A DNA stretch of 64,000 nt from NCBI GenBank assembly GCA_038373885.1, contig JAWZYV010016956.1, positions 186,001 through 250,000 on the forward strand, given 5' to 3'. Origin of the DNA: Cheiracanthium punctorium (lineage: Eukaryota; Arthropoda; Arachnida; Araneae; Cheiracanthiidae). The notes below the pieces were generated by a model, which did not search any database, was not told the origin of the DNA, and worked only from the letters and a program-made list of their open reading frames with translations. This document shows, one piece after another, positions 47,216-57,981 of the stretch (position 1 is the first letter of the stretch; each line of letters begins with the position of its first letter). The translations under genes and the position numbers were made by a program.

Positions 47216-47817
47216 CTAATCTCTTTTGAAACATATGAAATTTCTAAATTGAATAACGGGGAGAGCCTCAGCTGGTCACTCACTCACAGTTCAATTTGAC
47301 CAGTACTTTATAATGCTAAAGTTGAGATTTTAACCAGGAGGAGTTAGAATACTGCCCAGAAGTGTATTTTTTCAGGAAAACAGTCGAATCGCAACTCCTT
47401 CGACAAACCACTAGAAAGTAGGCACAGAACTTCTTTCTTTTTTCAAATTAATTTTCAAGTTTAAAAAAATGGTAAATGCCCCCCCCCCCCCCCATAAAGA
47501 ATGTTTGACCCCTTTCCCCTGAAACGTCTTAACTTGCAATTATAACAAAGTTGATTTATAAGTCTCGCAATTGATTACGTTCTTTACGTTAACATTACGC
47601 TAACAACAAAAATGCCTTCAGTTGAGATGGGGTACGGGGGCGGGGTGAAACCCCTAGCCTTTGGCATAAATTGGTGTGTAACAGTGTAAAAGGAAAATAA
47701 TATTTCCTATTGTAGAAAGTATTTTCAAACAGATGATATCGAAAATTTTTGGGGTGCAATTGCCCCCCCTCCTTGCCCTTTGTAAGTTACACCCATGTCC
47801 CTAGCCCCTCCAAGTCC

Positions 47818-47985
47818 CTCGCACAATGTTGCAGAAGAGTAGGGACTGAAAGATAAAGGTTTATATTCTGAAAGATAAACCTTTATCTTTCAGTGCCCAC
47901 TCTTCTGCGATACTGTGTGTGGAGTGTGGACTTCTGCTGAGGAAGGCTGAAAATTTTTCGGCTGAAACATGCAACCAGATTGATA
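47818..47985 (+). mobile_element. Penelope-like terminus with hairpin and hammerhead-like core
   Basis: A long hairpin (arms about 47818-47866 and 47877-47925, the inner 20 bases perfect around CTGAAAGATAAAGGTTTAT) precedes CTGAGGA (47937-47943), an 8-bp stem (47945-47963) and GAAA (47964-47967). CUGANGA-stem-GAAA is the hammerhead ribozyme core found in Penelope-like retroelements. Stem III is not well formed here (ACATGCAACC), so activity is doubtful. Confidence 0.45.
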
Positions 47986-48035
47986 AGTACCTTTTTATGT
48001 GTGTTATTTTACATTATTTTTTTTCAACTTAGAGA

Positions 48036-48178
48036 GGTTTCACTGTCTAATAATCCTTATAAGTTGGACCTCTCTAAGTTGTTCCTCAAAAAGTGTCCAA
48101 CTTACAGAGGTATATTTCCATGTTATGGACACGTTCTGTTCCCCCAGAAGAGTGTCCAACTTGAGAGTTTCCACTGTA
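48036..48178. mobile_element. pogo/Tigger-like MITE, second copy
   Basis: The right end complement CAGTGGAAACTCTCAAGTT then GGACACT, and the left AGAGGTTTCACTGTCTAAT, match the 8.16-kb family, including GGTATATTTCCATGTTATG. Confidence 0.7.
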
Positions 48179-48551
48179 CTCGCTAAAATGACTCCCCCCC
48201 CCCCCCAGGAAATATGAGAGTATGTATGCTCTCTGATAACAGGAAAAGTAAACGTATGCATACGCAAATAATGCGTATATATAACGGTTAAATTGCCCCC
48301 TTATGTGTTAATATTTTACAGACCAAATTGAGATCCAGGCATAATTAAAAAAAAAAGTTTTTTTCGTATTTTGTCATCTAATGCGTTAGTTAAAGAATAT
48401 TAGTCATTTAAATGGGGGGGGATATGCTAATGGTTAGCTTAAATAAGTGAAATAGTTAGAATTAATAAAAATTTAAATAGGGATTAAGGGGGTGAGGGTG
48501 TATCAAGATACTTCTGTAAAAATTTATGAAAATGGCAATTTTCGTAAACAA

Positions 48552-48581
48552 GTTTCCCACTAATGGGAATTAGTGGGAAAC
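48552..48581. repeat. 13-bp perfect hairpin
   Basis: GTTTCCCACTAAT, loop GGGA, then the exact complement. Confidence 0.75.
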
Positions 48582-48884
48582 TAAATGGCAAGTTTCAAAA
48601 GAAATGCAACTTCCATTTCAAAAAATCAACTCATCTTTTAACTTTATCTGCTAATGTTTTCAAGTCAATGTTGATAAAACTTCATTTTTTAATAAATTTT
48701 TACTATAGGAACATTGGCCCGTAAAAGTTTAGACACATTTCCAAGCATAGACTTTTTAAAATAATCAGAAAGAAGGCGAACTCAGTAAATCACGTAGGCT
48801 AATTGTATTTTTCATTTGATAGTGTGGAGATATTGCAAATTAGGAGCTTAATTTATTCTTTTTGAAAATGTGTTCATGTATGTA

Positions 48885-49629
48885 TAAGGTGACCATACGT
48901 CCCGTTTTTAGGTGGCTTGTCCCGTTGTCCCCAAGCACAGCTTCGGGACACCGTAATGTTCCGTTTTAAGAAAATGTCCCCTGCAATGTCCCGTTTTTAG
49001 AAAGAGAGCAACCCGCGGTGGCGATTTCAATAAAGGCGGCTAAAAATCTAAAATCATCTAACGACAGTGTCTGGGGGAAAAAAAAAAAAAAACCTAATGT
49101 TCTTTTTTTGTTAACTATTTCAATTTATTTCATTTTTATTTCTTTTTTTTTTTAAGTCATGATCCTCTTTTGCTTATCTCTCTCCCTCCCCGATCTCCAC
49201 TTTATTTTGCCTTTTCACTCTGGTTTTCTAAGAATTATTTTCGTTCCGAATGCAATTTCTTTTTTTCTGTGTGCCCTTTTGTTTAGATTTCTCGCTTTCT
49301 TACCTTCCTGCCTTAAGTCGTATGGTGTTTTTGAAGTGGAAGAAGGGCCTACCCCGTGTACCACCCGAAACGTACGTCTTGCACTATTTGTTATAGTATA
49401 TATGCGTTTTAGCAAAGGTTTCTTTCATTTTATTTTGAAATTAACATCAACACAAGCTTTTTGCGTGTTTTCTTAACAACTAAAAGATACCCAGACCTGA
49501 AATTCAGTCTCCCTACACTATTACCTTAAAAACAGTAGATGTCCCGTTTTGAGGAAGAAAACAAACACACTATTGCCAAAAAAGTAGTAAATGTCCCGTT
49601 TTGAAGGAAAAAATAAATGGTCATGTTAT
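48885..49629. mobile_element. hAT-like element (GACCATACGTCCCG family)
   Basis: The left end TAAGGTGACCATACGTCCCG and right-end complement AACATGACCATTTATTTTTT form an imperfect repeat. TGTATGTA flanks both sides (48877-48884 and 49629-49638 approximately). ATGTCCCGTTTT words recur at both ends. The central 105-codon frame at 49159-49476 is hydrophobic and Phe-rich but not recognised as a transposase. Confidence 0.6.
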
Positions 49630-49768
49630 GTATGTAGTACTTGGTTTATAAATGTACTTAAAACATACATATCAGTGAATCTTTCGATGGTGTTGATTAT
49701 TATTTTTTAATTCTCTTTAGCTTTAAACTGTTTTAATGGTTTGGTTTTTGATGGATATACTCACCTAC

Positions 49769-50144
49769 TAGAGATGAGTTCGGGCTCATTTTTTGAAGCC
49801 CGAGCCCGAGGTCTTTTAATCCGAGCCCGAAATTTCAACTAAAGATAAAACAAAATCCAATTACTTCATTGATAGAATAAAATGAATTTTACCGTTTTTG
49901 CAAATTAAAGACAAATATAGTTGCAAACTCACAATGCACTTTCTAATTCTTTATATATCCGTGTTTATCAAATAATGTCGGATCTCATGACTAACTAATC
50001 AATATAAGCCGCCGTTCTGAAATATCCAAAGAGCTTCACGCACCTTCTAGGCGCCAGTGCCACTATGGAGTATGTTCAATAAAGGAGAAATTTTTCACGA
50101 GCCCGGTTCGGGCCCGGGCTCGGTCTGATCCCGTCTCATCTCTA
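49769..50144. mobile_element. hAT MITE (GCCCGAGCCCGAG family), exact target duplication
   Basis: The ends are TAGAGATGAGTTCGGGCTC and, on the complement, TAGAGATGAGACGGGATC. Identical octamers TCACCTAC are at 49761-49768 and 50145-50152. It is 376 bases long. A partial copy on the minus strand lies at 55600-55872. Confidence 0.92.
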
Positions 50145-50159
50145 TCACCTACACCCCCC

Positions 50160-51200
50160 CCCCTCTTTAAATTCAGATTTCACTTATGAATAAGGAAAGG
50201 TTTTTTTTTCTTCTTCTTCTTCCACATCTACACACACTGACGTAAATTACAACTTTCTGGCAACTTATCGCCCGAACGGAATGACTTTATTTTCTCTTGA
50301 TATGGCTGTAGATGATATCAAGTTGGCGACACTGTTGTTTTTGTGGCGCCAGCTGTTGATGCGTGACGTCAAAATATTTTCCAAACAGAGAACAGATGTT
50401 TTGAAGTCGTTGTCTTTGTATTGTGATTTTTTTTTTTTTTCGTTATCCGAAAATCTTGCTTAAATTTAGTTTGTTTTGTTTTTTTGTGTAGAGTATTATT
50501 CCAATGCTTCGGTACACAGCACAACATTGGCTATATTCTTCATTAAAAAAGCACCATGTTCCTCCCCCCTTGTTTTTTTACTCCTTTTTTTTTTCCTTCT
50601 ATAAATCGAAAGAAGGACCGGAAATGGGTAGGGTGAACGGAACTTTAGGCCTATGAACCTTTTCACGATTCCGTGCGAAATCCAGCAGGTATTTTGGATA
50701 TTGTGAAATCATACCTCGCCTCAAAGAATATTATCTGCTGAGTATCTTTGTTTTTCGTTTTTATGTTTATTTACTAAAAGTAATCTTCTCTGGGGAATAT
50801 ATAGCTATTATTTGGATTCGACTATTTTCGAAAGGGGAATGATTCTGTATACGTGTAATTATTTCTTTCTTCCTTTTTTTTTTTTTCTCCTACTTGAAAA
50901 GTGAAGTAGTTGGATTGCTTGCAGAAAAATAAATAAACAAAATAAAATGAATTATATTGAATTGTTAATTTTGAAGCACTTTTTTTTTTTTTTTAAGTAT
51001 GATTTTGTATAGTAAGTTCATTAATTGTAGATAAGTGTTTAAGTTTTTAAAAATAAATAAAATCATCCACAAAAGCACATGATATAAGAAAAAATAGTCT
51101 ATCTAAATTCTTTAAATAAATATGCTAAGAGTTAAATTGTATAGCTATGTTAAGCAACGCAAAATGTTGATATAGGAAGAGGGACGGGGACGGTAGGGAA
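50160..51200. other. AT-rich spacer
   Basis: Several T-tracts; TGACGTCA at 50364-50371. The short frame at 50281-50463 is not recognised. Confidence 0.4.
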
Positions 51201-51214
51201 TCTAAACTAAATTG

Positions 51215-51345
51215 TGTTCAGGGGTCGATGCAGACGAAAATTGGGTCCGTTTTGGAGCCCCCTCACTAAATTACAATCGATTAAAAATGCCCCCTTCACA
51301 AAAATACAGTCGATTAATGAAATCACAAAAATACAGTCGATTGTT
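51215..51345 (-). mobile_element. hAT-like fragment related to 3375-3463
   Basis: Starts CAGGGGTCGATGCAGACG. AATTGGGTCCGTTTTGGAG and the TACAATCGATT block match the 3.4-kb element in reverse. A 25-base unit containing CACAAAAATACAGTCGATT is duplicated at 51298-51342. Confidence 0.55.
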
Positions 51346-51354
51346 GAACATGAT

Positions 51355-51935
51355 ATTAGTAAGCCAAACCTGTCTATTTTGAAAGTATATACCTCGAAAA
51401 CCTCTGTATATAGAAATTTCAAAAATTCCCTACATTTACAATCAAAATTCAATGTATTTTCCATGCTTATCTCGAAAAAAATTTCTTCAAAACCTCAATA
51501 TCTCGAATTTTAGTTAGTGTAAATTACAAAAATCGGTGCTTAAAGAGCAACTTCCTTTAAAAAGAAATTTGATACTGAAATGTCTATAAAGAGACAGCAA
51601 AAGAAACAGTGAAGGCCGTATAACTCTGAACTTTTCTTAAGTCTCTGGTAATTTTTCTGTAATGAATTTACAACTCTTGATAACCTTAGAAAGCTAGCAG
51701 AAACAAAGGAAGTTAGTCATCAAAAGAAAGACTCTTTTTATTGTTAAAGGTACATATTTATATTTTTAAAAGTGTTTTGGATGTATGTAAAATAAAACTG
51801 CAATCATACCGCTGTATTTTTCTACTGCAGAAGCAAATAAAGTGTTTTTAATTGACTGCAAATCAAGAACTCGAAATCTCTTTATCTCGAATTTTTCCCC
51901 TTTCCCATGAAATTCGAGATAGACAAGTCCGACTG
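51355..51935. mobile_element. decayed pogo/Tigger-like element
   Basis: The right end complement ACAGTCGGACTTGTCTATCTC and the left AGCCAAACCTGTCTATTTTG are partly alike. TATCTCGAATTTT words occur at both ends. No transposase motif remains. Confidence 0.4.
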
Positions 51936-51954
51936 TAAACGTTTCATAATTAAT

Positions 51955-52340
51955 TCGCTACTGCACGACTTGCCTTTCTTGTCTTCCAGATCGTTCATGT
52001 AAAAAAAAAAAAAGTCTATCGATTTGATCACTAGAAGCTCTTAATTCCTTTCTGAAATCTGTTTTATTGCTCCGTCTTGCAGCTCCCGGGTGGGATAATG
52101 GCGTGATGTCATCTCTCTTATGCTCTGCTGATTCGGAAGCAAAGGATTTCATGCACCTACCCTCTCTCAGTTTTAAAAGTTCTCTCCCCTATAGTGTGAT
52201 TTCTGGGAGGCGATCGATATCACCCTGCACAGAGTCAGTCTTTTATTATTGTTCGAAACGAATACAGCCTATGCAAAGTGCTTGTCATTCTAATATCATT
52301 GTATTGATCCGTCCCTGCTTTTCTTTTGAAGAGTGATCCG
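51955..52340. other. G+C-richer stretch with ORFs on both strands
   Basis: The minus frame (52152 to 51958, MKSFASESAEHKRDD...) looks protein-like in composition and the plus frame overlaps it. Neither has a recognised motif or paired splice sites. Confidence 0.25.
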
Positions 52341-52614
52341 AAACGTGCAAAATTTGAATATTTTTAAAAGCCTTATCAAAGTTTCTGAAAATTTCTTCCC
52401 TCATAGGAATAAGTATTTTAGAACACTTTTGCCATAAAGAAAATGTCTGTGTGTGTTTGGAATTTCATAATCAAGAGTTCCCCTACCAGAGAATTACTGA
52501 TTTTTAAAATGTCATATCCAAGCAATTCAAACTCAAAGAACCGTAACAGAAACGATCTTATCTATTACTAAATAAAAATTCATATTAAATTACACAAACA
52601 TTAAGAACTGCCCT

Positions 52615-52963
52615 GTTTACTCGTGTAATAGTCGCACCCCCGTTTTGAAGCAGAAAAAAATCGTCAAAAATATTTCCCCCTCCATAAAAGTCACAGTCAT
52701 GTATTTGACTTTCATTTCTGTCTACAAAAATAGTACTTTATTTAAAAAATGCCTCTTTGTGTACAATGGAAGAAAAGATTATTTAATATACGGCAGATAA
52801 ACTGGAAACGCTTGTTAAGTTAGTTATTTTATTATACTACCAGTAATGTTTTAGCATTAGAGTGTACAATATTAAGATGTAAATTTCCCCCTCTTAATAG
52901 TCTTACCTAGATTTTCACCATGGAATATTGGCAAAAAAAAGTGCGACTATTACGCGAGTGAAC
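52615..52963. mobile_element. MITE with AATAGTCGCAC ends
   Basis: Terminal repeats GTTTACTCGTGTAATAGTCG and complement GTTCACTCGCGTAATAGTCG, both followed by CAC, with two mismatches over 23 bases. Length about 350 bases. Superfamily unassigned, as target duplication is unclear. A truncated relative lies at 43470-43654. Confidence 0.75.
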
Positions 52964-52977
52964 ATGGTACTTCAAGT

Positions 52978-53012
52978 ACCCCCCCCCCCCCCCCCAAAAA
53001 AAAAAAAAAAAA
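52978..53012. repeat. poly-C / poly-A junction
   Basis: About 17 C followed by about 18 A. Confidence 0.85.
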
Positions 53013-53998
53013 ATATTTTGTTCAAATCCGTGATGCGTTTTCCATTTTAAAAATCTTTTTACGTCGTGCGTTTTTGTATTATTGTAGAATGATATGCATG
53101 CGTTCTTTGATGGAATTGTAACCAGGACAACTTATAAGTGTGTTTAGTGTACACGTTCAGAGAACCAGTGTAGAACAAGCTGAAATCGCCCAGCAAAACA
53201 ACATAACACCATCCTAACCATTACCTCGTTAAACAAAATGCACTTACCACCCACATTTAAGAAACAAAACAAAACAAAAAAATAATAAAAGAATTGAAAG
53301 AGCAATTCTTCGATTGCAGATATTATCATTTCCTTCAGAAAGAACTTTGAGCGGTTAGCCAAGGGCGTCTTTTCTAACCACTCCTGGAGCCCAAAAAGCC
53401 CTTTACGCGCATACACGCACACATACATTGCACGATAAATCCCTCGCACTTTTTACTGCCTTTCAGCCCTGTGTTTATACAGTGTCTATCCAAACAGAAA
53501 TCGCAAGTCCAGCCTTCACGCCCTATCTTATCGACCGCCGTAAAAATGGGGAGACTTGAGAGAAATAGTGAATGCTCAGCCTCACAGACATGTAATCAGC
53601 TTCAAAACTGTGTTCTTTCAGTCCTGCACATAATCTTTCTGCAGAAAATCCTAGGTGAAATATCAAGATTTTCAAGCGTTTTCAGAGAACCAGTCATTTA
53701 AAATGGAATTCTGGAGGAGATGGAAATATAAATGATATATATATTTTTTTTTTTCCCGAGGCATTAAAATGTATTGAGCAGAGGTAGTACAGTCCTTAAT
53801 ATATTTACTTTAATGCAATGATTAATAATGACAATAAAGTAATCAAACCAGTAGTTTTGATTATTTGTTAATGAATTTATATTAATTACATTTTTGGTAT
53901 AGTTAATTAGTTCGTCTCTGTAAAAATCGCCATTTTGATAAACGGCACGGTTTAAGGAAAACTCACTTTTGCTATTATCAACAGTCGATGTCAAATTG

Positions 53999-54044
53999 AC
54001 TAGGATATATATATATATATATCCTAGTATGTAAAATATATATA

Positions 54045-54090
<46 letters not shown>
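53999..54090. repeat. (TA)n microsatellite with palindromic lead
   Basis: ACTAGGATATATATATATAT and its inverse precede a long TA run to 54089. Confidence 0.9.
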
Positions 54091-54091
<1 letters not shown>

Positions 54092-54639
54092 CATTTGTAT
54101 TATACCTTTCGCTGTTTTGGCTTCTCCCCCTCCCCCCTCCCGGGAAGGTAAAATTATATAATAAATTTTTTCATGAACTCTAACAGTATTTTTTAAAACT
54201 TTGATCTAGGACATAGGGATGGACATGAGACGAAAAATATTCTTGTCCTGTATAGCAAAGCTCCGTCTCATCCCGTAAAATCTCTGCAAAAACGCCTGTT
54301 TCGTCTCGCATAAAAAGAGTGAATCTCTCTTTTGTCTCGGCTCGCATCCACGTTTATGTCCAAATGAAACAATTGGAGGACGATGCCCCCAAGCGATTAC
54401 ACTAACACTGAGGAGGTGACAGTAAAATTTCCACTGCATCAATTTCATTTATTTGTCTTTTTTCTAAAATAGGTATTTTTCTTTTTATCAAATTTAATAA
54501 TAATAAGTTCAAAAAATGTTTTGCGTACTAAATTTTTAAAATGCTTTGTTATAATATACATTATTATATTACATTATCTAGTATATGTAAATGCAATAGT
54601 TAGTTTCATGATGCAACCTAAAGCTTCTTCCTTTTGCGA

Positions 54640-54790
54640 AGATTTTTACCCCTGTGTTGTATGTCCCTCATTTTATCGATCCACTCAAGGATGAGAGGCT
54701 GAGTCAATCTTTCCCATCTCGGGAATCGAACCCCGAACCTGTGGCATGGAAGTACAAAGTGCTAATCATTACATTCCCTGGGCTTCAGTT
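54640..54790 (-). mobile_element. tRNA-derived SINE of a second family
   Basis: On the minus strand an eroded A box (GTAATGATTAGCAC) is followed by a consensus B box in GGGTTCGATTCCCG. The body GAGTGGATCGATAAAATGAG differs from the 7.6-kb family. The tRNA-like part does not fold into a full cloverleaf with an anticodon loop, so a functional tRNA is unlikely. Confidence 0.6.
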
Positions 54791-55071
54791 TTTTCATACT
54801 TTTGCCTAAATAGCTGTTTGTCATTCTACAAAAAAACTTTATTTATATTTTTGATAAAAAACATACTGGGTTACTGCTAATTCATGGAACAAATTTTGAG
54901 GGCTGGTACAGGACATTGTAACAATCACGTTTTGTATAGGACTGTATGGTCAAAAGTGAAGCGTCGAAGCACAAATACAGGAAAGAACAAATGATAGGGA
55001 AAGTGCTTTATTTTCATAACCTCGTTTACAAGTGGAAATTAATTTACAATAAGTGTTCAAAATTGATTTCA

Positions 55072-55312
55072 TCAGCATTGACATGCTCGACAGCGTCGGT
55101 GCAGCAATGGACGAACACTTTCAAAGATACCAGGAATTTCAGTCACTGCAGCAGCTACGGATACTCGAGCAACCAGATCTTCATCGGATTCCACGGGAGT
55201 GGCATAAGCGTCTTCTTCAAATGTCCCCATAAAAAGAAATCGGGAGACCGGTGTGGCCAAGAGATAGATCCACCACGTCCAATCCATCGCATGCCAAATG
55301 TGGCATTCAAGT
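55072..55312 (-). pseudogene. mariner-type transposase, C-terminal part (rest at 57326-57397)
   Basis: Two minus-strand frames give the C-terminal signature of an IS630/Tc1-mariner transposase: LNATFGMRWIGRGG, then SISWPHRSPDFFLWGHLKK (the SPD...FLWG box with the usual LTPLD deleted), then ATPVESDEDLVARVSVAAAV and GIFESVRPLLHRRCRAC after a frameshift. The preceding MWFQHDG motif (second catalytic Asp) is at 57.38 kb, across the insertion. Missing residues, frameshifts and the split make it inactive. Confidence 0.88.
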
Positions 55313-55514
55313 AGAGGTCTGCGCCGCACGGAAATTTGCGGCGGCGGCGTAACGACCTCTGAAACCCGGCGGCGGCGGCGCGCCGCGGCGTGAGAATATT
55401 TTTGAAAAAGAGCACAATGAAAATGGGTGTATGTGTACAGACATACACATATATATATAAATTGGAGCTAAAATGAGATCTTTTAAGACTAGAGTTTTCA
55501 TGAAAACTAGTCTT

Positions 55515-55592
55515 GATTATGATTGTGCGATTGATTATGATTGTGCAGAGATGCTGATTGTGCGATTGATTATGATTGTGCGATTACGGGCA
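55515..55592 (+). repeat. 18-bp tandem repeat (GATTATGATTGTGCGATT)
   Basis: About four imperfect units; preceded by the palindrome AAGACTAGAGTTTTCATG with its inverse at 55482-55511. Confidence 0.8.
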
Positions 55593-55599
55593 ATTAGCT

Positions 55600-55872
55600 G
55601 CACTCGAGCTCTCGGCCGAGGAGTGGGGTGTAGAGATTACTACTGTGTTCGGGCTCGGGCGAGGTCGATTATATTTTTCTTTAATTTGTACAAACGGCAA
55701 CATTTATGATATTCTATCAATGAAGTAATTGTCTTTTATTTATCTATTAGCTGAAATTTCGGGATCGGGCTCCGTCTTAAATAATATCACTTAAATAATA
55801 TTACCTTGGGCGGGCTCGAATTAAGTCCTCGGACTCGGGCTTAAAAAAATGAGCTCGAACTCATCTGTAGAG
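55600..55872 (-). mobile_element. partial copy of the GCCCGAGCCCGAG hAT MITE
   Basis: The complement matches 49769 onward: GATGAGTTCGAGCTCATTTTT, CAATTACTTCATTGATAGAA. The distal end is degenerate. Confidence 0.75.
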
Positions 55873-56044
55873 GAGTCTCCTCCATAGGGTTCTTTTTAAG
55901 CGGTCCTAACCCGTATCTAAGCTAAGTTTCGAAGGAAACCACGGAAAACTACGAACGGTTTAATCGGCGGACGTGACCTGGTTTTGAACCAGGCCCCTTC
56001 CGTCTCCCAGTTCAGAACGCTATGCGCTCTGCCACTGGTGGGGC
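55872..56044 (-). mobile_element. SINE, 3' truncated
   Basis: The minus strand begins GCCCCACCAGTGGCAGAGCG with B-box region CCTGGTTCAAAACCAGG, related to the 7.6-kb SINE (TCTGAACTGGGAGACGGAAG). It ends abruptly at the hAT MITE. No flanking duplication is visible. Confidence 0.75.
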
Positions 56045-56279
56045 TCCAGAGTATGAGCTTGCGTTTGTGGTACACTTTAAAAAAATATTTCTACTGCAAA
56101 ACTGGAACAATAGATTTTATCAAAATCGGGTAGGTTTATGTTGTTTATATGCACATTCACAATACATTTAGTTATTAATATGCGAATGATAGATTATTTG
56201 CTTAAAAGCATTTTTTTTCTCCATAACCTTCTCATGAACCATTCCAAACCTATAATGTTCTTTTGAGGCATAATGCAAT

Positions 56280-57050
56280 GGGTGCATTCGTATACGACAA
56301 AATCGTTGCACGAGTTTTCGTAAGAAAATTGGAATGCGTGTGTTTAGTTCTGACAGTGGTTATCAGTTTCTTTGGACTTTACGGACACCTTCAGTTTGTT
56401 TCGTCGCATAGGAGACGTGTTTGTTTACAATTCGCGAATGCGTTAATTTTGCTGAGGAGAGTTTTTAGTACATACTCAATATAAAATCAACAGGATACAG
56501 GATTTTTAAAAGAAAGAGTGGCCATAATTGAAGTACACAGATCAAAATTTAGAAATTTCTACACATAAACTTCATTTTTTCAAAAGTATTTAGCTAAAGA
56601 AGTTCAAATTTCGCTAATAACGGTTTGAATCAACTTCAATCTCAACACTAAAACATGCATTTTTGAATTTACTAAAATGAAAAATACAAGTAAATGATTA
56701 CCTTTGAAAAATTATGTACCTTCGTAGCAGTTTCTTGCGCAAGCATGAATTTCCTCTTCGAAAAAGTAATATTTGCAGCTTCAGCAAACGTAAAATACTT
56801 TTCCTAACAACATACTTTTCAATAACAACAGACGCCATTTGTAACAGCAACAACGTGCAGTAAGTAATCTTCTCAACAAACTCAATCAACCTAAATCGCT
56901 CTCGGTTTACTTCGTTTGAAGCTAATTGCACTCAGTTTTGTATACGAACGTTCGAGTTTTTAAAGTGAATGCACTCAGTTTCCTTTACGAACACCTTAGA
57001 TGGAAACTCATTGCACGAGTGCAACTCGTTAGTCGTTTACGAATGCGGCC
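56280..57050. mobile_element. Harbinger-like MITE (GCATTCGTAAACGAC ends)
   Basis: Terminal repeats GGGTGCATTCGTATACGAC and complement GGCCGCATTCGTAAACGAC (16 of 19 match), flanked by AAT on both sides. A 3-bp target and GG start suit PIF/Harbinger. No transposase motif inside 771 bases. Confidence 0.6.
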
Positions 57051-57325
57051 AATGTTTAAACAGTTTTTAAAGAAATCAAATTACGCCATTGGCTCAGAAA
57101 ATGCAAATTGTATCTTTACAAGTTACTAGCGTTAAGAAGTATCAAAAAAAAAAAAAAAAAAAAAATAAGCAACTGAAAGTTTAGGTTCATTTTTTTTTTA
57201 AGTTTTGAAGCAATTGTACGCGGTGGTGTAAAATCAGCGTTCTTCGATGGCGCGCCGGCCTAGACCTCGGCGGCGGCGGCGTGGTACAAATGCGCGGCGG
57301 CGTGGCGCGGCAGCGCAGACCTCCA

Positions 57326-57720
57326 CATTCAAGTACTGACGAACATCTAGGGTGAAGTGAGCTGGCCCCCGTCATGCTGAAACCACATGCGGTTTCTAAT
57401 GGTGTCAGTAGCGGATCCAGGGGAGGGGCTAGGGGGCTTCAGCCCCCCCCCCCAAAAAAAAAAGAGATTGCTCAAGGGCAACATTCTGCTTTATTATACA
57501 CTTTAAATAGCTAAAATGATCATATTTTATTACTTAGCCCCTCCCAAAAGCCTAATACATTGGTTTAGACTAAAATTTTGATTTAAAGTACATTTTAATT
57601 GGGTAAAATAAGCTTTTTTAAAAATTTAGCCCCTCCCAAAAAAAATTTCTGGATCCGCTACTGAATGGTGAATAGACAGAAACTGGAACGAGAATGGCCT
57701 CTCTTCTCCAAATCAATGTT
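57326..57720 (-). pseudogene. mariner-type transposase, central part, split by a MITE
   Basis: On the minus strand FTIRNRMWFQHDGG is followed by a shift and the VRQYL-like end that joins 55311. The segment before it (57672-57720, RHSRSS/AILVPVSV in alternative frames) lies beyond the 258-bp MITE, so the coding remnant was broken twice by insertions. The N-terminal helix-turn-helix region is absent. Confidence 0.75.
57406..57663. mobile_element. hAT MITE (CAGTAGCGGATCCAG ends)
   Basis: Perfect 15-base terminal repeats, flanked by AATGGTGT (57398-57405) and AATGGTGA (57664-57671). 258 bases, no ORF. Inverted GCCCCTCC words near both ends. Confidence 0.92.
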
Positions 57721-57981
57721 GACTGGCCATCTAACGGAAGCAACTACTAACTCCATTTCTTCTCAGTCTCCTGCATTTGTTCTTTACTGTGTTTGTGCTT
57801 CGACGCTACACTTTTGACCATGCATTCCTATACAAAATGTGATTGTTACAGTGTCCTATACCAGCCCTCAAAGTTTGTACCATGAATTAGCAGTCACCCT
57901 GTACATAACATTTTCGAATAATTCTCACTTTCCATGCTTGCATTGCTGCTAACACATAGGAATAAATATCATCGCGCTTAC

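Larger units (their letters stand above)
55312..57325. mobile_element. 2.0-kb hAT-like element inside the mariner relic
   Basis: The ends are TAGAGGTCTGCGCCGC and, on the complement, TGGAGGTCTGCGCTGCCGC. Octamers CATTCAAG are identical at 55304-55311 and 57326-57333. Subterminal regions are extremely G+C-rich with GGC repeats (55330-55390 and 57250-57315). No transposase is recognised; the interior is filled with other elements. Confidence 0.88.
54866..57901 (-). mobile_element. Tc1/mariner-type relic with long ends, repeatedly invaded
   Basis: Ends CTGGGTTACTGCTAATTCATGG (54866) and complement CAGGGTGACTGCTAATTCATGG (from 57901) each sit next to TA. The inverted match extends inward about 130 bases (through GTCGAAGCACAAA). 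A transposase remnant lies on the minus strand. Subtracting the two insertions leaves roughly 0.76 kb, so much of the original element is deleted. Confidence 0.88.

Noticed and set aside
54640..54790. Functional tRNA gene (perfect B box).
   Set aside because: No convincing cloverleaf or anticodon arm; followed by a SINE body.
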